This document shows positions 25,000-33,398 of a DNA stretch of 39,208 bases, one piece after another. The DNA comes from JAAYZQ01 sp034428935. Lineage in GTDB: Bacteria; Chloroflexota; Anaerolineae; JAAYZQ01. Both the position numbers and the translations under genes were made by a program. A model generated the notes under the pieces. It had not been told where the DNA came from. It worked only from the letters and a program-made list of their open reading frames with translations, and did no database searches. Position 1 is the stretch's first letter; each line of letters starts with the position of its first letter. The stretch spans positions 1-39,208 of the forward strand of contig DAOUHB010000200.1 of the NCBI GenBank assembly GCA_034428935.1, in the 5' to 3' direction.

Positions 25000-25018
25000 G
25001 GAGACCCCTCCCCCGGCT

Positions 25019-25043
25019 CCCCCTTCCCGTGCCGGGAAGGGGG
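25019..25043. terminator. GC-rich hairpin between convergent genes
   Basis: CCCCCTTCCCG (25019-25029) and CGGGAAGGGGG (25033-25043) form a perfect 11-bp stem with a 3-base loop, centred between the stops at 24999 (+) and 25057 (-). There is no T-run on either side. It could act as a bidirectional barrier or protect 3' ends. Confidence 0.45.
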
Positions 25044-25056
25044 CCCGGGGATCAGG

Positions 25057-26472
25057 TCACGGCACCGGTGACCAGGCGCTGTACTCGTCGCCGACGTGGT
25101 CGGGGTTGTCTGTCAGGTTGACGGCCGCGCTCATCCCAGCGCACCACTTCCAGACCTCCTTGTCGATGCCGCCCATCTTGCTATAAAAGGTAAAGCACTG
25201 GCCGTCGGGCGAGAAGCTGGGAATCCAGCGCTCGTAGCTGTCGTCAAATACCTTGGCCCTGCCGGTCCCATCGGGACGGATGCGGTACAGATATTCGGTG
25301 CCATCGGCGGGGGCGTCCTGAAAGGCAAAGGTATAGTAGATCCAGCCGTCGGGCGACCACGAAGGATAGATCTCGTCCGCCCTGTCCTTGTCGTCCTGTC
25401 CCGGGTCGTTGGTCTGCACCACGAGCCGCACGCTATTCGGGTCGTCGGGACGAACAATGTATAGATCCTCACTGGCGAAAAAGCGATCGGAAGAGAAGGC
25501 GATCCACTGCCCGTCCTTCGACCAGGCCGGGAACCTGTCGCTGTAGGGCCAGTCGGTGAGCTTGAGCAGGCCGCTGCCGTCGGTGTTCATGACGTACACG
25601 TCATACATCTCGCCCGGCGTCTTGCGCACGAAGGCGATCTTGTCGCCCAGGGGCGACCAGGCCGGCCAGTGCTCGTCGTTGGTGCCATCGGTGAGGATCG
25701 TTACCTCTCCGGTGTGCACGTTCCTCTTGTGGATGGCCTTGCTGCCCATGCGACCGGCGGCGTAGGCCAGATAGTCGCCGTCGGGCGACCAGGTGGGCAC
25801 GCCCTCGTCCACGTCGGGCGTGTTGGTCAGGTTCAGCTCGCCCCCGGTGCCGTCGTGGGTGGTCAGCCAGATGTCGTGGGGCTCGCATTTATCGTCGTCC
25901 TTGGGATTGGCCGGATCGCAGTAGTGCCGCTCGAAGGCGACGAGGCCGCGGGTGCTGAGCCTGGCCACCAGGGTATCGGTGGCGGCGCCGCCGCAGCGTT
26001 CAACCTGGACGGTGATGAGCTTGTCGCCCGCCAGATCGGCCAGCTCCCAGGAAAACTCTTGCACGTCCTCGGCGCCACCCACGACCACGATGGGATCGTG
26101 GCCGGTGGCCTGCCAGGTGTAGGTGACGGGCAGGCCGGCTATGACGGGCATCGCGGAGGCGGTATAGGCCACGGGCTCGCCGATGGTGGGCCGGTCGGGC
26201 CCGTCGATGTGCACGCCCCCGAAGGGAGTGCAGGGGTACGACCGCATCATGGAGGGCAGGAAGAGGGTGTTGCTCAAGGCGGCGGAGGCCTCGATTTCCG
26301 GGGAAAATGCCGCGGCGGGACCGCTGCCCGGCATGGCCTGGGCCTCCAGGAGGGCGCCCTGTCCCGGCTCCCCGCCCCCGACGGCGACGAGGAGGAGGGC
26401 CAGAAGGGCGACACCCGGCAGCACCCTTCGAAGTCCGGTCAGCCTCGGCATTACATGCACCAGTCTGATCAT
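25057..26472 (-). CDS. Secreted TolB/PD40-type beta-propeller protein
   Basis: 471 residues. A signal peptide or N-terminal anchor is visible (VLPGVALLALLLVAVGGG). After a low-complexity stretch and LFLPSMMRS comes a PKD-like segment (PTIGEPVAYTAS, VTYTWQATGHDP). From about residue 240 there are six propeller units with the PD40 signature: PTWSPDGDYLAYAA, PAWSPLGDKIAFVR, PAWSKDGQWIAFSS, PSWSPDGWIYYTF, PSFSPDGQCFTFYS and a final SAWSPVP. Such propellers bind proteins or glycans outside the cell; no catalytic domain is seen. The ATG at 26472 follows AAAGGAGAGATA; the frame stays open far upstream through antisense of other genes, which is a shadow. It is divergent from hisF and probably unrelated to it in function. 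Confidence 0.87.
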   Translation of the reverse strand: MIRLVHVMPRLTGLRRVLPGVALLALLLVAVGGGEPGQGALLEAQAMPGSGPAAAFSPEIEASAALSNTLFLPSMMRSYPCTPFGGVHIDGPDRPTIGEPVAYTASAMPVIAGLPVTYTWQATGHDPIVVVGGAEDVQEFSWELADLAGDKLITVQVERCGGAATDTLVARLSTRGLVAFERHYCDPANPKDDDKCEPHDIWLTTHDGTGGELNLTNTPDVDEGVPTWSPDGDYLAYAAGRMGSKAIHKRNVHTGEVTILTDGTNDEHWPAWSPLGDKIAFVRKTPGEMYDVYVMNTDGSGLLKLTDWPYSDRFPAWSKDGQWIAFSSDRFFASEDLYIVRPDDPNSVRLVVQTNDPGQDDKDRADEIYPSWSPDGWIYYTFAFQDAPADGTEYLYRIRPDGTGRAKVFDDSYERWIPSFSPDGQCFTFYSKMGGIDKEVWKWCAGMSAAVNLTDNPDHVGDEYSAWSPVP

Positions 26473-26537
26473 TATCTCTCCTTTCGCATCGCCAGACGCG
26501 CCCTTCGCGTCGCACACCCGGCGAGCATTCGCCCGCC

Positions 26538-26566
26538 ATTCTACCCCAGTTTCCACCAAAGGGCAA
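26538..26566 (-). promoter_or_regulatory. Promoter for the propeller protein gene
   Basis: Minus strand TTGCCC (26566-26561), 17-base spacer, TAGAAT (26543-26538), about 65 bases before the start codon. Motif match only. Confidence 0.55.
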
Positions 26567-26642
26567 AGGCCGTGGCAACGGAATCGGCAGGGCCTGTTTC
26601 GCCCCGGAGGCAAGCGAGGGTCTATCCCGGGCGGGCGGGCAT

Positions 26643-26672
26643 TTGGCCGTGCCCCTGTACCTGTGCTACAAT
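26643..26672 (+). promoter_or_regulatory. Promoter for hisF-hisIE
   Basis: TTGGCC (26643-26648), 18-base spacer, TACAAT (26667-26672); the hisF ATG is 17 bases after the -10 box, so the leader is only about 10 bases and cannot hold an attenuator like that of the other his operon. Confidence 0.55.
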
Positions 26673-26688
26673 GCGCTGCGAGGATGGT

Positions 26689-27462
26689 ATGCTGGCCAAG
26701 AGGATCATTCCCTGCCTGGACGTCCGCGACGGTCGCGTGGTCAAGGGCGTGCGATTTGTAAATCTGCGGGATGCCGGCGATCCGGTGGAGCAGGCGGCGG
26801 TCTATGACGCCGAGCGCGCCGACGAGCTGGTGTTCCTGGACATCACCGCCTCCCACGAGCGGCGCGAGATCATGCGCGACGTGGTGCGCCGCGTGGCCGA
26901 GGCCGTGTTCATCCCCTTTACCGTGGGCGGCGGGCTGCGCACGGTGGACGAGATCCGCGAGATCCTGGCCGCGGGTGCCGACAAGATCTCGATCAACAGC
27001 TCCGCAGTGCGCCGGCCCGAGTTGATCGGCGAAGGGGCGAAGCGCTTTGGCAGCCAGTGCATCGTCGTCGCCATCGACGCCAGGCGGCTGCCGGCTGCCC
27101 CCGGCGAGCCGGCCCACTGGGAGGTCTATATCAACGGCGGCCGGGTGCCGGTGGGCCGCGACGCCGTCGCCTGGGCGAGGGAGGCAGCGGACCGGGGCGC
27201 GGGCGAGCTCCTGGTGACCAGCATGGACGCCGACGGTACCCGCGCCGGCTATGACGTCGAGCTGCTGCGCGCCGTGTCGGATGCGGTGCGCATCCCGGTC
27301 ATCGCTTCGGGCGGTGCCGGGCGGCCCGAGCACTTTTACGAGGCGCTGACAGAGGGTGGCGCCAGTGCCGCCCTGGCGGCGTCGCTCTTCCATTACAGGG
27401 AGATCAGCATTGCCGAGATCAAGGCCTACCTGGCCGGTCGGGGCGTGGAGGTGAGGCTGTAG
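26689..27462 (+). CDS. hisF: Imidazole glycerol phosphate synthase cyclase subunit HisF
   Basis: 257 residues, normal length. HisF forms a complex with HisH that converts PRFAR and ammonia to imidazole glycerol phosphate and AICAR, in the middle of histidine synthesis. Visible: IIPCLDVRDGRVVKG with catalytic Asp11, FTVGGGLRTVDEI (phosphate loop), the second catalytic Asp in VVAIDAR, VTSMDADGTRAGYD and IASGGAGRPEH, all in the (beta-alpha)8-barrel order. The ATG at 26689 follows GAGG and begins the conserved first strand; the frame extends upstream without stop, but that part is antisense to the propeller gene. hisIE begins 3 bases after its stop. Its partner hisH is on the opposite strand 1.4 kb away. 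Confidence 0.96.
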   Translation: MLAKRIIPCLDVRDGRVVKGVRFVNLRDAGDPVEQAAVYDAERADELVFLDITASHERREIMRDVVRRVAEAVFIPFTVGGGLRTVDEIREILAAGADKISINSSAVRRPELIGEGAKRFGSQCIVVAIDARRLPAAPGEPAHWEVYINGGRVPVGRDAVAWAREAADRGAGELLVTSMDADGTRAGYDVELLRAVSDAVRIPVIASGGAGRPEHFYEALTEGGASAALAASLFHYREISIAEIKAYLAGRGVEVRL

Positions 27463-27465
27463 CCG

Positions 27466-28113
27466 ATGGGAAAGGGAGGGCCGGCAGTGGGGGAAAACGA
27501 CATGGTGCGCTGGGATGAGCGGGGGTTGGTGCCGGCGGTCGTGCAGGACGCGGGCACGGGACAGGTGCTCATGCTGGCCTACATGAACGACGACGCGCTC
27601 CGGCGGACGATGGAGACGGGCGAGGCCTGGTTCTGGAGCCGGAGCCGCGCCGAGCTGTGGCACAAGGGTGCCAGCTCGGGCAACGTCCAGCGAGTGGTGG
27701 AGGTGCGCCGCGACTGCGACTCGGACGCCCTCCTGCTCCGGGTCCGGCCGGCCGGCCCCGCCTGCCACACGGGCCACCAGAGCTGCTTTTACCGGGGGCT
27801 GGACGGAGAAGAGGTGGGCCCGCCGCCGGGGGGCGTCCTCGCCCACCTGGAAGGCGTGATCCGCGAGCGCAAGGCAAACCCGCGGCCCGATTCCTACACC
27901 TGCCAGCTCCTGGAGGCCGGCCTGCCGCGCATCCTCAAAAAGGTGGGCGAGGAGGCGGTCGAGACCATCGTCGCCGGGCAAAGCGAGGGCGACGATCGTT
28001 TGGCGAGCGAGATGGCCGACCTCGTCTATCACGCCCTGGTCCTGCTCGCCGCCCGGGACCTGTCCTGGGCCGACGTGGAGTCGGAGCTGGCGCGCCGGTT
28101 CCGGCCCCGGTGA
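27466..28113 (+). CDS. hisI: Bifunctional phosphoribosyl-AMP cyclohydrolase / phosphoribosyl-ATP pyrophosphatase HisIE
   Basis: 215 residues from the ATG at 27466. The HisI half (about 12-120) shows VLMLAYMNDDAL, WHKGASSGN, the metal site DCDSDALLL and CHTGHQSCF. The HisE half (about 122-215) shows SYTCQLLEAGLPRILKKVGEEAVETIVA and the MADLVYHALVLL helix. Together they carry out steps 2 and 3 of histidine synthesis. The start is uncertain: a GTG at 27487 preceded by GGGAGGG and an ATG at 27502 nearer the conserved core are both plausible. The stop lies only 19 bases from the stop of hisA on the other strand, with no hairpin between, so the two transcripts probably overlap. Confidence 0.95.
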   Translation: MGKGGPAVGENDMVRWDERGLVPAVVQDAGTGQVLMLAYMNDDALRRTMETGEAWFWSRSRAELWHKGASSGNVQRVVEVRRDCDSDALLLRVRPAGPACHTGHQSCFYRGLDGEEVGPPPGGVLAHLEGVIRERKANPRPDSYTCQLLEAGLPRILKKVGEEAVETIVAGQSEGDDRLASEMADLVYHALVLLAARDLSWADVESELARRFRPR

Positions 28114-28132
28114 CGGCCTCCGGCCCCTTTGC

Positions 28133-28894
28133 CTACACTGCCTGCGTTCCCGCGAGCCGCAGCAGCTCGGGCAGCGACACGGCCCCCGTGTAGAGGGCCT
28201 GGCCGACGATGACCCCTTCGACCCCCTCCGCGGCGTGGGCCACCAGGCGGCGGACGTCATCGGACGAGGCGACGCCCCCCGAGGCAATAACCCGCAGGCC
28301 CGTGGCGCGGGCCAGGGCAGCCGTCTCGTCCACGGCAACGCCGCGCAGCATGCCGTCGCGGCTGATGTCGGTGTAGACGGCGCGCCGCACCCCCCGCCCC
28401 CGGACGGCCATCCCCAGCTCCTCGGCCGTCACGTCGCTCGCCTGCCGCCAGCCGTGGGTCGCCACGCGGCCCTCGCGGGCGTCGATGCCGGCCACGACCC
28501 GCTCCGCGCCAAACCGGCGCACCGCCTCCGACAGCAGCTCCGGGCGGTGCACGGCCGCCGTGCCGATGACGACGCGCGTCGCGCCCAGCTCCAGGGCCAG
28601 CGCCATGGCCGCCAGGGAGCGGACCCCACCGCCGAACTGGATGGGCGTGCCCGGCACTGCCCGGCGGATCTCGGCCAGGCGCTGCAGATTGAGGGGCAAG
28701 GCGCCGACCGTTTCCTCGTCGCCGGCAAAGGCGCCGTCGAGGTTGACGACGTGCAGCCAGGTGGCACCCTGCTCCACCCAGCGCCGGGCCGCCTGTGACG
28801 GGTCGGCGTCGTACACGGTCTCCTCGGCCGAGCGACCCTGGCGCAGCCGCACACAGCGGCCGGCGCGCAGGTCGATGGCAGGCAAGACGATCAA
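28133..28894 (-). CDS. hisA: HisA, phosphoribosylformimino-AICAR-P isomerase
   Basis: 253 residues, (beta-alpha)8 barrel. It isomerises ProFAR to PRFAR, the substrate of HisF/HisH. Visible: LPAIDLRAGRCVRL with catalytic Asp8, VVNLDGAFAG, FGGGVRSL, YTDISRDGMLRG with the second acidic residue, and VIASGGVASSDD. The TTG start at 28894 is chosen because it forms a TTGA overlap with the hisH stop and directly begins the first strand. Last gene of the minus-strand operon. A PriA-type dual function with TrpF cannot be excluded from sequence reading alone. Confidence 0.95.
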   Translation of the reverse strand: MIVLPAIDLRAGRCVRLRQGRSAEETVYDADPSQAARRWVEQGATWLHVVNLDGAFAGDEETVGALPLNLQRLAEIRRAVPGTPIQFGGGVRSLAAMALALELGATRVVIGTAAVHRPELLSEAVRRFGAERVVAGIDAREGRVATHGWRQASDVTAEELGMAVRGRGVRRAVYTDISRDGMLRGVAVDETAALARATGLRVIASGGVASSDDVRRLVAHAAEGVEGVIVGQALYTGAVSLPELLRLAGTQAV

Positions 28895-29556
28895 GGCACA
28901 CCTCCCTCCCCATCCTCGGGGGGCTCCAGCCCGGCGACGAGGGCGGCAAAGTTGGCCAGCAGCCGCAGGCCGACCTCCTGGCTCTTTTCCGGGTGAAACT
29001 GCGCGCCCCAGATGCGCTCCCGGCCCACGACGGAGGCAAAGGCCAGCCCATACTCGGTGGTCGCCAGGACGTCACCGGGCTCCCCGGGCAGCACGTAGTA
29101 CGAGTGCACGAAATAGGCGTGGTCGCCGCCTGCGATGCCGGCCAGGAGCCCGTGGGAGCCGGCCGGCCGCGGGCCCCCGTTCCGCCAGACGCGGTTCCAG
29201 CCGACGTGGGGCACCTTCAGGTCGCCCTCCGGGAAGCGCACCACGCGGCCGGGCAAGAACCCCAGGCCGCGATGGCGGCCCATCTCCTCGCTCTCTTCGA
29301 ACAGCAACTGCATGCCCAGGCAGATGCCCAACAGCGGTTTGCCCGCCTCCACGTGGCGCCGGACGGGCTCGACCAGGCGGCGTTCCGCCAGGTTGGCCAT
29401 GCCGTCGCCAAAGGCGCCCACCCCGGGCAGCACCAGGGCCCTGGCAGCGGCCAGCGCCTCGGGGTCGCCGCTGACGACGGCCGCCGCCCCGACCAGCTCC
29501 AGCGCCTTTTGCACGCTGCGCAGGTTGCCCACACCATAGTCCACGATGGCAATCAC
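28891..29556 (-). CDS. hisH: HisH, glutamine amidotransferase subunit of imidazole glycerol phosphate synthase
   Basis: 221 residues from a GTG at 29556 that follows AGGAGCGGAGAC. Class I glutamine amidotransferase that supplies ammonia to HisF. Visible: IVDYGVGNLRSVQKAL, VLPGVGAFGDGM, the nucleophile GICLGMQLL with Cys79, KVPHVGWN, YFVHSYYV and the remaining triad in GAQFHPEKS (His188, Glu190). It lies between the hisCB fusion and hisA and overlaps hisA by 4 bases. The frame is open further upstream, but that region is antisense of the HisB domain. Confidence 0.95.
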   Translation of the reverse strand: MIAIVDYGVGNLRSVQKALELVGAAAVVSGDPEALAAARALVLPGVGAFGDGMANLAERRLVEPVRRHVEAGKPLLGICLGMQLLFEESEEMGRHRGLGFLPGRVVRFPEGDLKVPHVGWNRVWRNGGPRPAGSHGLLAGIAGGDHAYFVHSYYVLPGEPGDVLATTEYGLAFASVVGRERIWGAQFHPEKSQEVGLRLLANFAALVAGLEPPEDGEGGVP

Positions 29557-29579
29557 GTCTCCGCTCCTTCCCTCCCGCG

Positions 29580-31337
29580 TCACAGGGCACCCTTGGTGGA
29601 CGGGATCCCCTGGCGGCGCGGGTCCAGGCGCGAGGCGGCGTCCAGGGCCCGGCCCAGGGCCTTGAACAGTGCCTCGGCGCGGTGGTGGTCGTTGCGCCCG
29701 GCGAGGAGGTGGGCGTGGAGGCCCAGCCGGCCGTGGGCCGCCAGGGTCTCGAAAAAGTGCACGACCAGATCCGCGTCCATGGTCCCCAGGCGGGCCCCGT
29801 CGAAGCGGGCGTCGACGACGGCATAGGGGCGCCCGCCGAGATCGACGACGACCCGCGCCAGCGCCTCGTCCAGGGGTGCGTAGGCGTGCCCCATGCGCAC
29901 CAGCCCTCGCCGGTCGCCCAGGGCAGCGTCCAGCGCCTGCCCCAGGACGATGGCCACGTCCTCCACGGTGTGATGGGCGTCCACCTCCAGGTCGCCCCGA
30001 GCCCGCACGGTGAGATCCAGCAGGCCGTGGGCGGCCACCTGGGCCAGCATGTGATCCAGAAAGCCAACGCCCGTGTCGACGTCGTAGCGACCCGTGCCGT
30101 CGAGGGCGAGGGTTATGGCCACGTCCGTCTCCCGGGTGCGGCGCCGGGCCTCGCCCTGGCGGGCCGGTGCCCCGCCGGCCGGCGCCCCCCTGGGTGTTGC
30201 CGCCAGGCCAGGGCCCGGAACGTGCAGGCACGCGGCCAGGGCAGCCAGGAAGGCGTCGTTCTGCTCGGGGCGGCCGATCGTCACCCGAATGGCGTCGTGA
30301 AGCGCGGGCCCCCCGGCCATCTCCTCGCCATCGGGCCGGTCATAACTGCGCACCAGCACGCCGTGCCGTGCCAGGGCCTCGGCCACCTCGCCGCCCCTGC
30401 GGCCCTCCAGCCGGCAGAGGAGGAAATTGGCCGCCCCCGGCAAGACGGCGACGCCCGGCAGGGCGCGAAGGGCAGCGCCCAGGCGCTCCCGCTCGGCGAC
30501 GATGGCTCCCACCGTCGAGCGGGCGTGGTCCAGGTCAGCGAGCGTCGCCAGGGCAGCGACGACCGCCGCGGCGTTGACGTTGTAGGGCAGCCGCAGCCGG
30601 TGCATGGCGGCGGCCACCGCCGGGGAGACCAGGGCGTAGCCCAGGCGCAGCCCGGCCATGGCGGCCCACTTGCTGAACGTGCGCAGCACCACCAGGTTCG
30701 GGTGCCCCTCCAGGAGGGAAACGGCGCTCTCGCCGCCAAACTCGACGTAGGCCTCGTCCACCAGCACGACGGCGGGCAGCGCCAGCAGCCGCCGGATGGT
30801 CTCCAGCGGCACCGGCTGCCCGTCGGGGTTGCCCGGCGAGGTGAGGAACAGCAGCCGCGCGCCTTCCCCGGCCACCAGGGCCTCGATGCGCTCCGCGTCG
30901 GGCATCCAGTCGTCGCGGCGGGGAACGGCCAGGGCCCGGCGGCCGTGGGCCGCCAGGCTCACGGCGTACATGGAAAAGGCGGGCGGGCAGACGGCGGCCG
31001 CTCCCCCGGGCGGGACGAACAGGCGCACGGCCAGGTCGAGGATCTCGTCGCCCCCGTTGCCCAGCACCACGTTCTCGGGGCCAACGCCGGCGTAGCGGGC
31101 CACGGCCCCTTCCAGTTCCCGGTAGTCGGGATAAAAGCCGTAGCCGTCGAACCGGGCCAGGGCCTCCACGGCCCGGGGAGAGAGGGGGTAGGGGTTCTCG
31201 TTGGCATCCAGGCGAACGAGCCGGGCAACGTCCAGGCCCGCCCGTCGGGCCAGCCCCTCCCAGTCGGGCGGCTCGTAGGGCGCCAGCTCGCGGACGGCGG
31301 GGGAAAAGTACGATTCAATCGATTCCGGTTGATCCAC
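29580..31337 (-). CDS. hisC: HisC-HisB fusion: histidinol-phosphate aminotransferase joined to imidazoleglycerol-phosphate dehydratase
   Basis: One uninterrupted 585-residue frame with two complete enzymes. Residues 1 to about 370 are HisC, a PLP aminotransferase: RLDANENPYPLSP, LTSPGNPDGQP (169-175), DEAYVEFGG and RTFSKWAAMAGLRLGY with Lys223 as PLP lysine. A linker rich in Ala, Gly, Pro and Arg follows. From about residue 397 to the end is HisB dehydratase: RTRETDVAI, TGVGFLDHMLAQVAAHG, VDAHHTVED, GRNDHHRAEALFKA and IPSTKGAL. The two reactions, dehydration and transamination, are consecutive in the pathway. No ATG, GTG or TTG with a ribosome-binding site lies at the junction, so separate translation of HisB is unlikely. 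The GTG at 31337 follows GAGGAGGGACAAC and overlaps hisD by 23 bases. Confidence 0.93.
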   Translation of the reverse strand: MDQPESIESYFSPAVRELAPYEPPDWEGLARRAGLDVARLVRLDANENPYPLSPRAVEALARFDGYGFYPDYRELEGAVARYAGVGPENVVLGNGGDEILDLAVRLFVPPGGAAAVCPPAFSMYAVSLAAHGRRALAVPRRDDWMPDAERIEALVAGEGARLLFLTSPGNPDGQPVPLETIRRLLALPAVVLVDEAYVEFGGESAVSLLEGHPNLVVLRTFSKWAAMAGLRLGYALVSPAVAAAMHRLRLPYNVNAAAVVAALATLADLDHARSTVGAIVAERERLGAALRALPGVAVLPGAANFLLCRLEGRRGGEVAEALARHGVLVRSYDRPDGEEMAGGPALHDAIRVTIGRPEQNDAFLAALAACLHVPGPGLAATPRGAPAGGAPARQGEARRRTRETDVAITLALDGTGRYDVDTGVGFLDHMLAQVAAHGLLDLTVRARGDLEVDAHHTVEDVAIVLGQALDAALGDRRGLVRMGHAYAPLDEALARVVVDLGGRPYAVVDARFDGARLGTMDADLVVHFFETLAAHGRLGLHAHLLAGRNDHHRAEALFKALGRALDAASRLDPRRQGIPSTKGAL

Positions 31338-32700
31338 GTTGTCCCTCCTCGACTCCTTTATCCTCAGAACGAGCCTGGCGGGCAGCCAGGGCGCCGGCGT
31401 GGGCGGTCAGCCCCTCCGCCCGGGCGACCTCCATGGCGGGCGCCGCCAGCCGCCGGGCGCTCGGGCCGGCCACGGCCAGGATGCTGGTCACCTTCATGAA
31501 ATCGCGGACGTGCAGCGGCGAGGCAAAGCGGGCCGTGCCGCGGGTGGGCATCACGTGGCTCGGTCCCGCGACATAGTCGCCCAGGGCCTCGGACGACCCC
31601 TCCCCCAGGAATATCCCGCCGGCGTTCCGCACCCGGCCCACCAGGGACCAGGGATCGGCGACGGCCAGGCAGAGGTGCTCCGGGGCGTACTCGTCGGCCA
31701 GGGCCAGGGCCTCGTCCAGGCCGGGCACGACGAGGATGGCCCCCTGCCCGGCCAGCGACTGGCGGACGATCTCGGCCCTGGCAAGCGAAGGTAGGCAGCG
31801 TGCCACCTCGGCCTCGACGGCCCGGGCCAGAGCCGGGGAGGGCGTGATCAGGAGGGCCGTGGCCAGGGGATCGTGCTCGGCCTGGGCCAGCAGATCGGCG
31901 GCGACGAGGGCCGGCGTCGCGGTATCGTCGGCCACGACGAGCGTCTCTGTCGGGCCGTTGAGGCCGTCGATGCCCACGTCGCCATACACTCGCTTCTTGG
32001 CCAGGGTAACGAACAGGCCGCCGGCGCCCACGATCTTGAACACGCGGGGCACGCTCTGCGTCCCGTAGGCCAGGGCCGCCACGGCCTGGGCGCCGCCCAT
32101 CAAAAAGACCCGGTCGAGGCCGGCTACCCGGGCCGCGGCCAGGATCGCCTCCAAGCCGGTGCCCCGGGGGCCCGGAGGAGTGGCGACCACGATCTCGCCG
32201 ACGCCCGCCACCTGGGCGGGGATGGCCGACATCAGCAGCGAAGACGGGTAGGCCGCCGTGCCCCCCGGCACGTAGACGCCCACCCGGTCCAGCGGGCGGA
32301 GGGTCTGGCCCAACGCACCTCCCTCCTCGTCCCACGCCAGCCACGACTGGCGCGGCTCCTGCTGGTGAAAGGCGCGGATGCGGTCCGCGGCCAGGTGCAG
32401 CGCGTCGCGCAGCCCGGGCGCCAGGGCGCGATAGGCGGCCTCCAGCGCGCCGGGATCGACGGCCAGGCTGGCGGGCCGGACGCCCTCGATGCGCAGCGCA
32501 TAGTCGTCCAGGGCCGGGTCGCCCCGGAGGCGGACGTCGTCCACGATGCGGGCGACGGCCTCCTCGGGCGAGATGTCGCGGCCAAAGACCTCTCGCAGGC
32601 GCCGGGCGACGGCGGGCGGGGGGTCGGCGTCCTGTTCGCGGCGCAGGCGAGAGATGTGCTCGCGGGCCGCGGCCAGTCCCTCGATAACGGGAATGGACAT
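31315..32700 (-). CDS. hisD: Histidinol dehydrogenase HisD
   Basis: 461 residues. A zinc- and NAD-dependent enzyme that oxidises histidinol to histidine, the last two steps. Visible: VGVYVPGGTAAYPSSLLM, VFLMGGAQAVAALAYGT, KIVGAGGLFVTLAKK, VGIDGLNGPTET, LLAQAEHDPLA, EYAPEHL with the catalytic Glu-His, YVAGPSHVMPT and the C-terminal EGLTAHAGALAAR. Slight departures from the consensus (VGAGG for VGPGN, NGPTE for AGPSE) do not touch the catalytic residues. The ATG at 32700 follows AAGGAGGTAAACC. It starts 3 bases after the hisG stop. Confidence 0.95.
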   Translation of the reverse strand: MSIPVIEGLAAAREHISRLRREQDADPPPAVARRLREVFGRDISPEEAVARIVDDVRLRGDPALDDYALRIEGVRPASLAVDPGALEAAYRALAPGLRDALHLAADRIRAFHQQEPRQSWLAWDEEGGALGQTLRPLDRVGVYVPGGTAAYPSSLLMSAIPAQVAGVGEIVVATPPGPRGTGLEAILAAARVAGLDRVFLMGGAQAVAALAYGTQSVPRVFKIVGAGGLFVTLAKKRVYGDVGIDGLNGPTETLVVADDTATPALVAADLLAQAEHDPLATALLITPSPALARAVEAEVARCLPSLARAEIVRQSLAGQGAILVVPGLDEALALADEYAPEHLCLAVADPWSLVGRVRNAGGIFLGEGSSEALGDYVAGPSHVMPTRGTARFASPLHVRDFMKVTSILAVAGPSARRLAAPAMEVARAEGLTAHAGALAARQARSEDKGVEEGQRGSTGID

Positions 32701-32703
32701 GGT

Positions 32704-33363
32704 TTACCTCCTTGGGCTTTGGCCATCGCCGCCCAACCCGGCCAGCAGAGGGCGGATCTCGGCCAGGCGCAGGCGGTAGGCGACGCGGTTGACGATGACG
32801 ACCGCCCGGCAGGCGGCGATCTGGGCCATCTCGACCAGGCCGTTGTCGCGCAGCGTGCGGCCGGTCTCGACCAGGTCGACGAGCAAGTCGGACAGCCCCA
32901 CCAGGGGCGCCAGCTCGATGGAGCCCGACAGGGGGATGACCTCCACGGACAGGCCCCGGTCCTGGAAGTAGGCCTGCGCCAGGCGCGGATAGCGGGTCGC
33001 CACCCGCAGTCCCACGGCCAGGCGCAGGTCGCGGCCGCCCTGGGCGGGGGTGCCGGCCATCACCAGGCGACAGTGCCCGAAGTCGAGCTGCAAGGGCTCG
33101 TAGACGTCGCGCCCGCTCTCCCACAGCACATCCTGGCCCACGATGCCCAGGTCGGCCGCGCCATATTCCACGTAGACGGGCACGTCGGCCGGCTTGGCCA
33201 GCAAGAAACGGATGGGGGGATAATCGGGCGCGCCGGGCTCGGTGAGCAAGAGCTGCCGCGAGCCATTGTCCAGGTCGCAGCGCCAGCCCAGCGCGCGGAA
33301 CAGCTCGGCGGCCGGGGTTAACAGGCGGCCCTTGGGCAGGGCCACGGTCAACGGTTTTTCCAC
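32704..33363 (-). CDS. hisG: ATP phosphoribosyltransferase catalytic subunit HisG, short form
   Basis: 219 residues. It catalyses the first, committed step: ATP plus PRPP to phosphoribosyl-ATP. Visible: TVALPKGRLLTPAAELF, GIVGQDVLWESG, LVETGRTLRDNGL and the preceding SGSIELAPLVGLSDLLVDLV (PRPP-binding region). The C-terminal regulatory ACT-like domain of long HisG is missing, so the enzyme should need HisZ, whose gene is directly upstream. The GTG at 33363 follows GGAGGGAGCGAAC; an ATG at 33387 lacks a ribosome-binding site. The frame extends far upstream only as a shadow of hisZ. Confidence 0.94.
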   Translation of the reverse strand: MEKPLTVALPKGRLLTPAAELFRALGWRCDLDNGSRQLLLTEPGAPDYPPIRFLLAKPADVPVYVEYGAADLGIVGQDVLWESGRDVYEPLQLDFGHCRLVMAGTPAQGGRDLRLAVGLRVATRYPRLAQAYFQDRGLSVEVIPLSGSIELAPLVGLSDLLVDLVETGRTLRDNGLVEMAQIAACRAVVIVNRVAYRLRLAEIRPLLAGLGGDGQSPRR

Positions 33364-33398
33364 GTTCGCTCCCTCCGACTTGTTCATATGGGCCGGCA

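Noticed and set aside
25669..26688. 340-codon N-terminal extension of HisF
   Set aside because: Antisense to the propeller gene; HisF begins normally at 26689 with a ribosome-binding site and correct family length.
29557..30231. Extended frame upstream of hisH
   Set aside because: It overlaps the HisB domain in another frame with a low-complexity Arg/Gly/Pro translation; the GTG at 29556 begins the conserved HisH strand.
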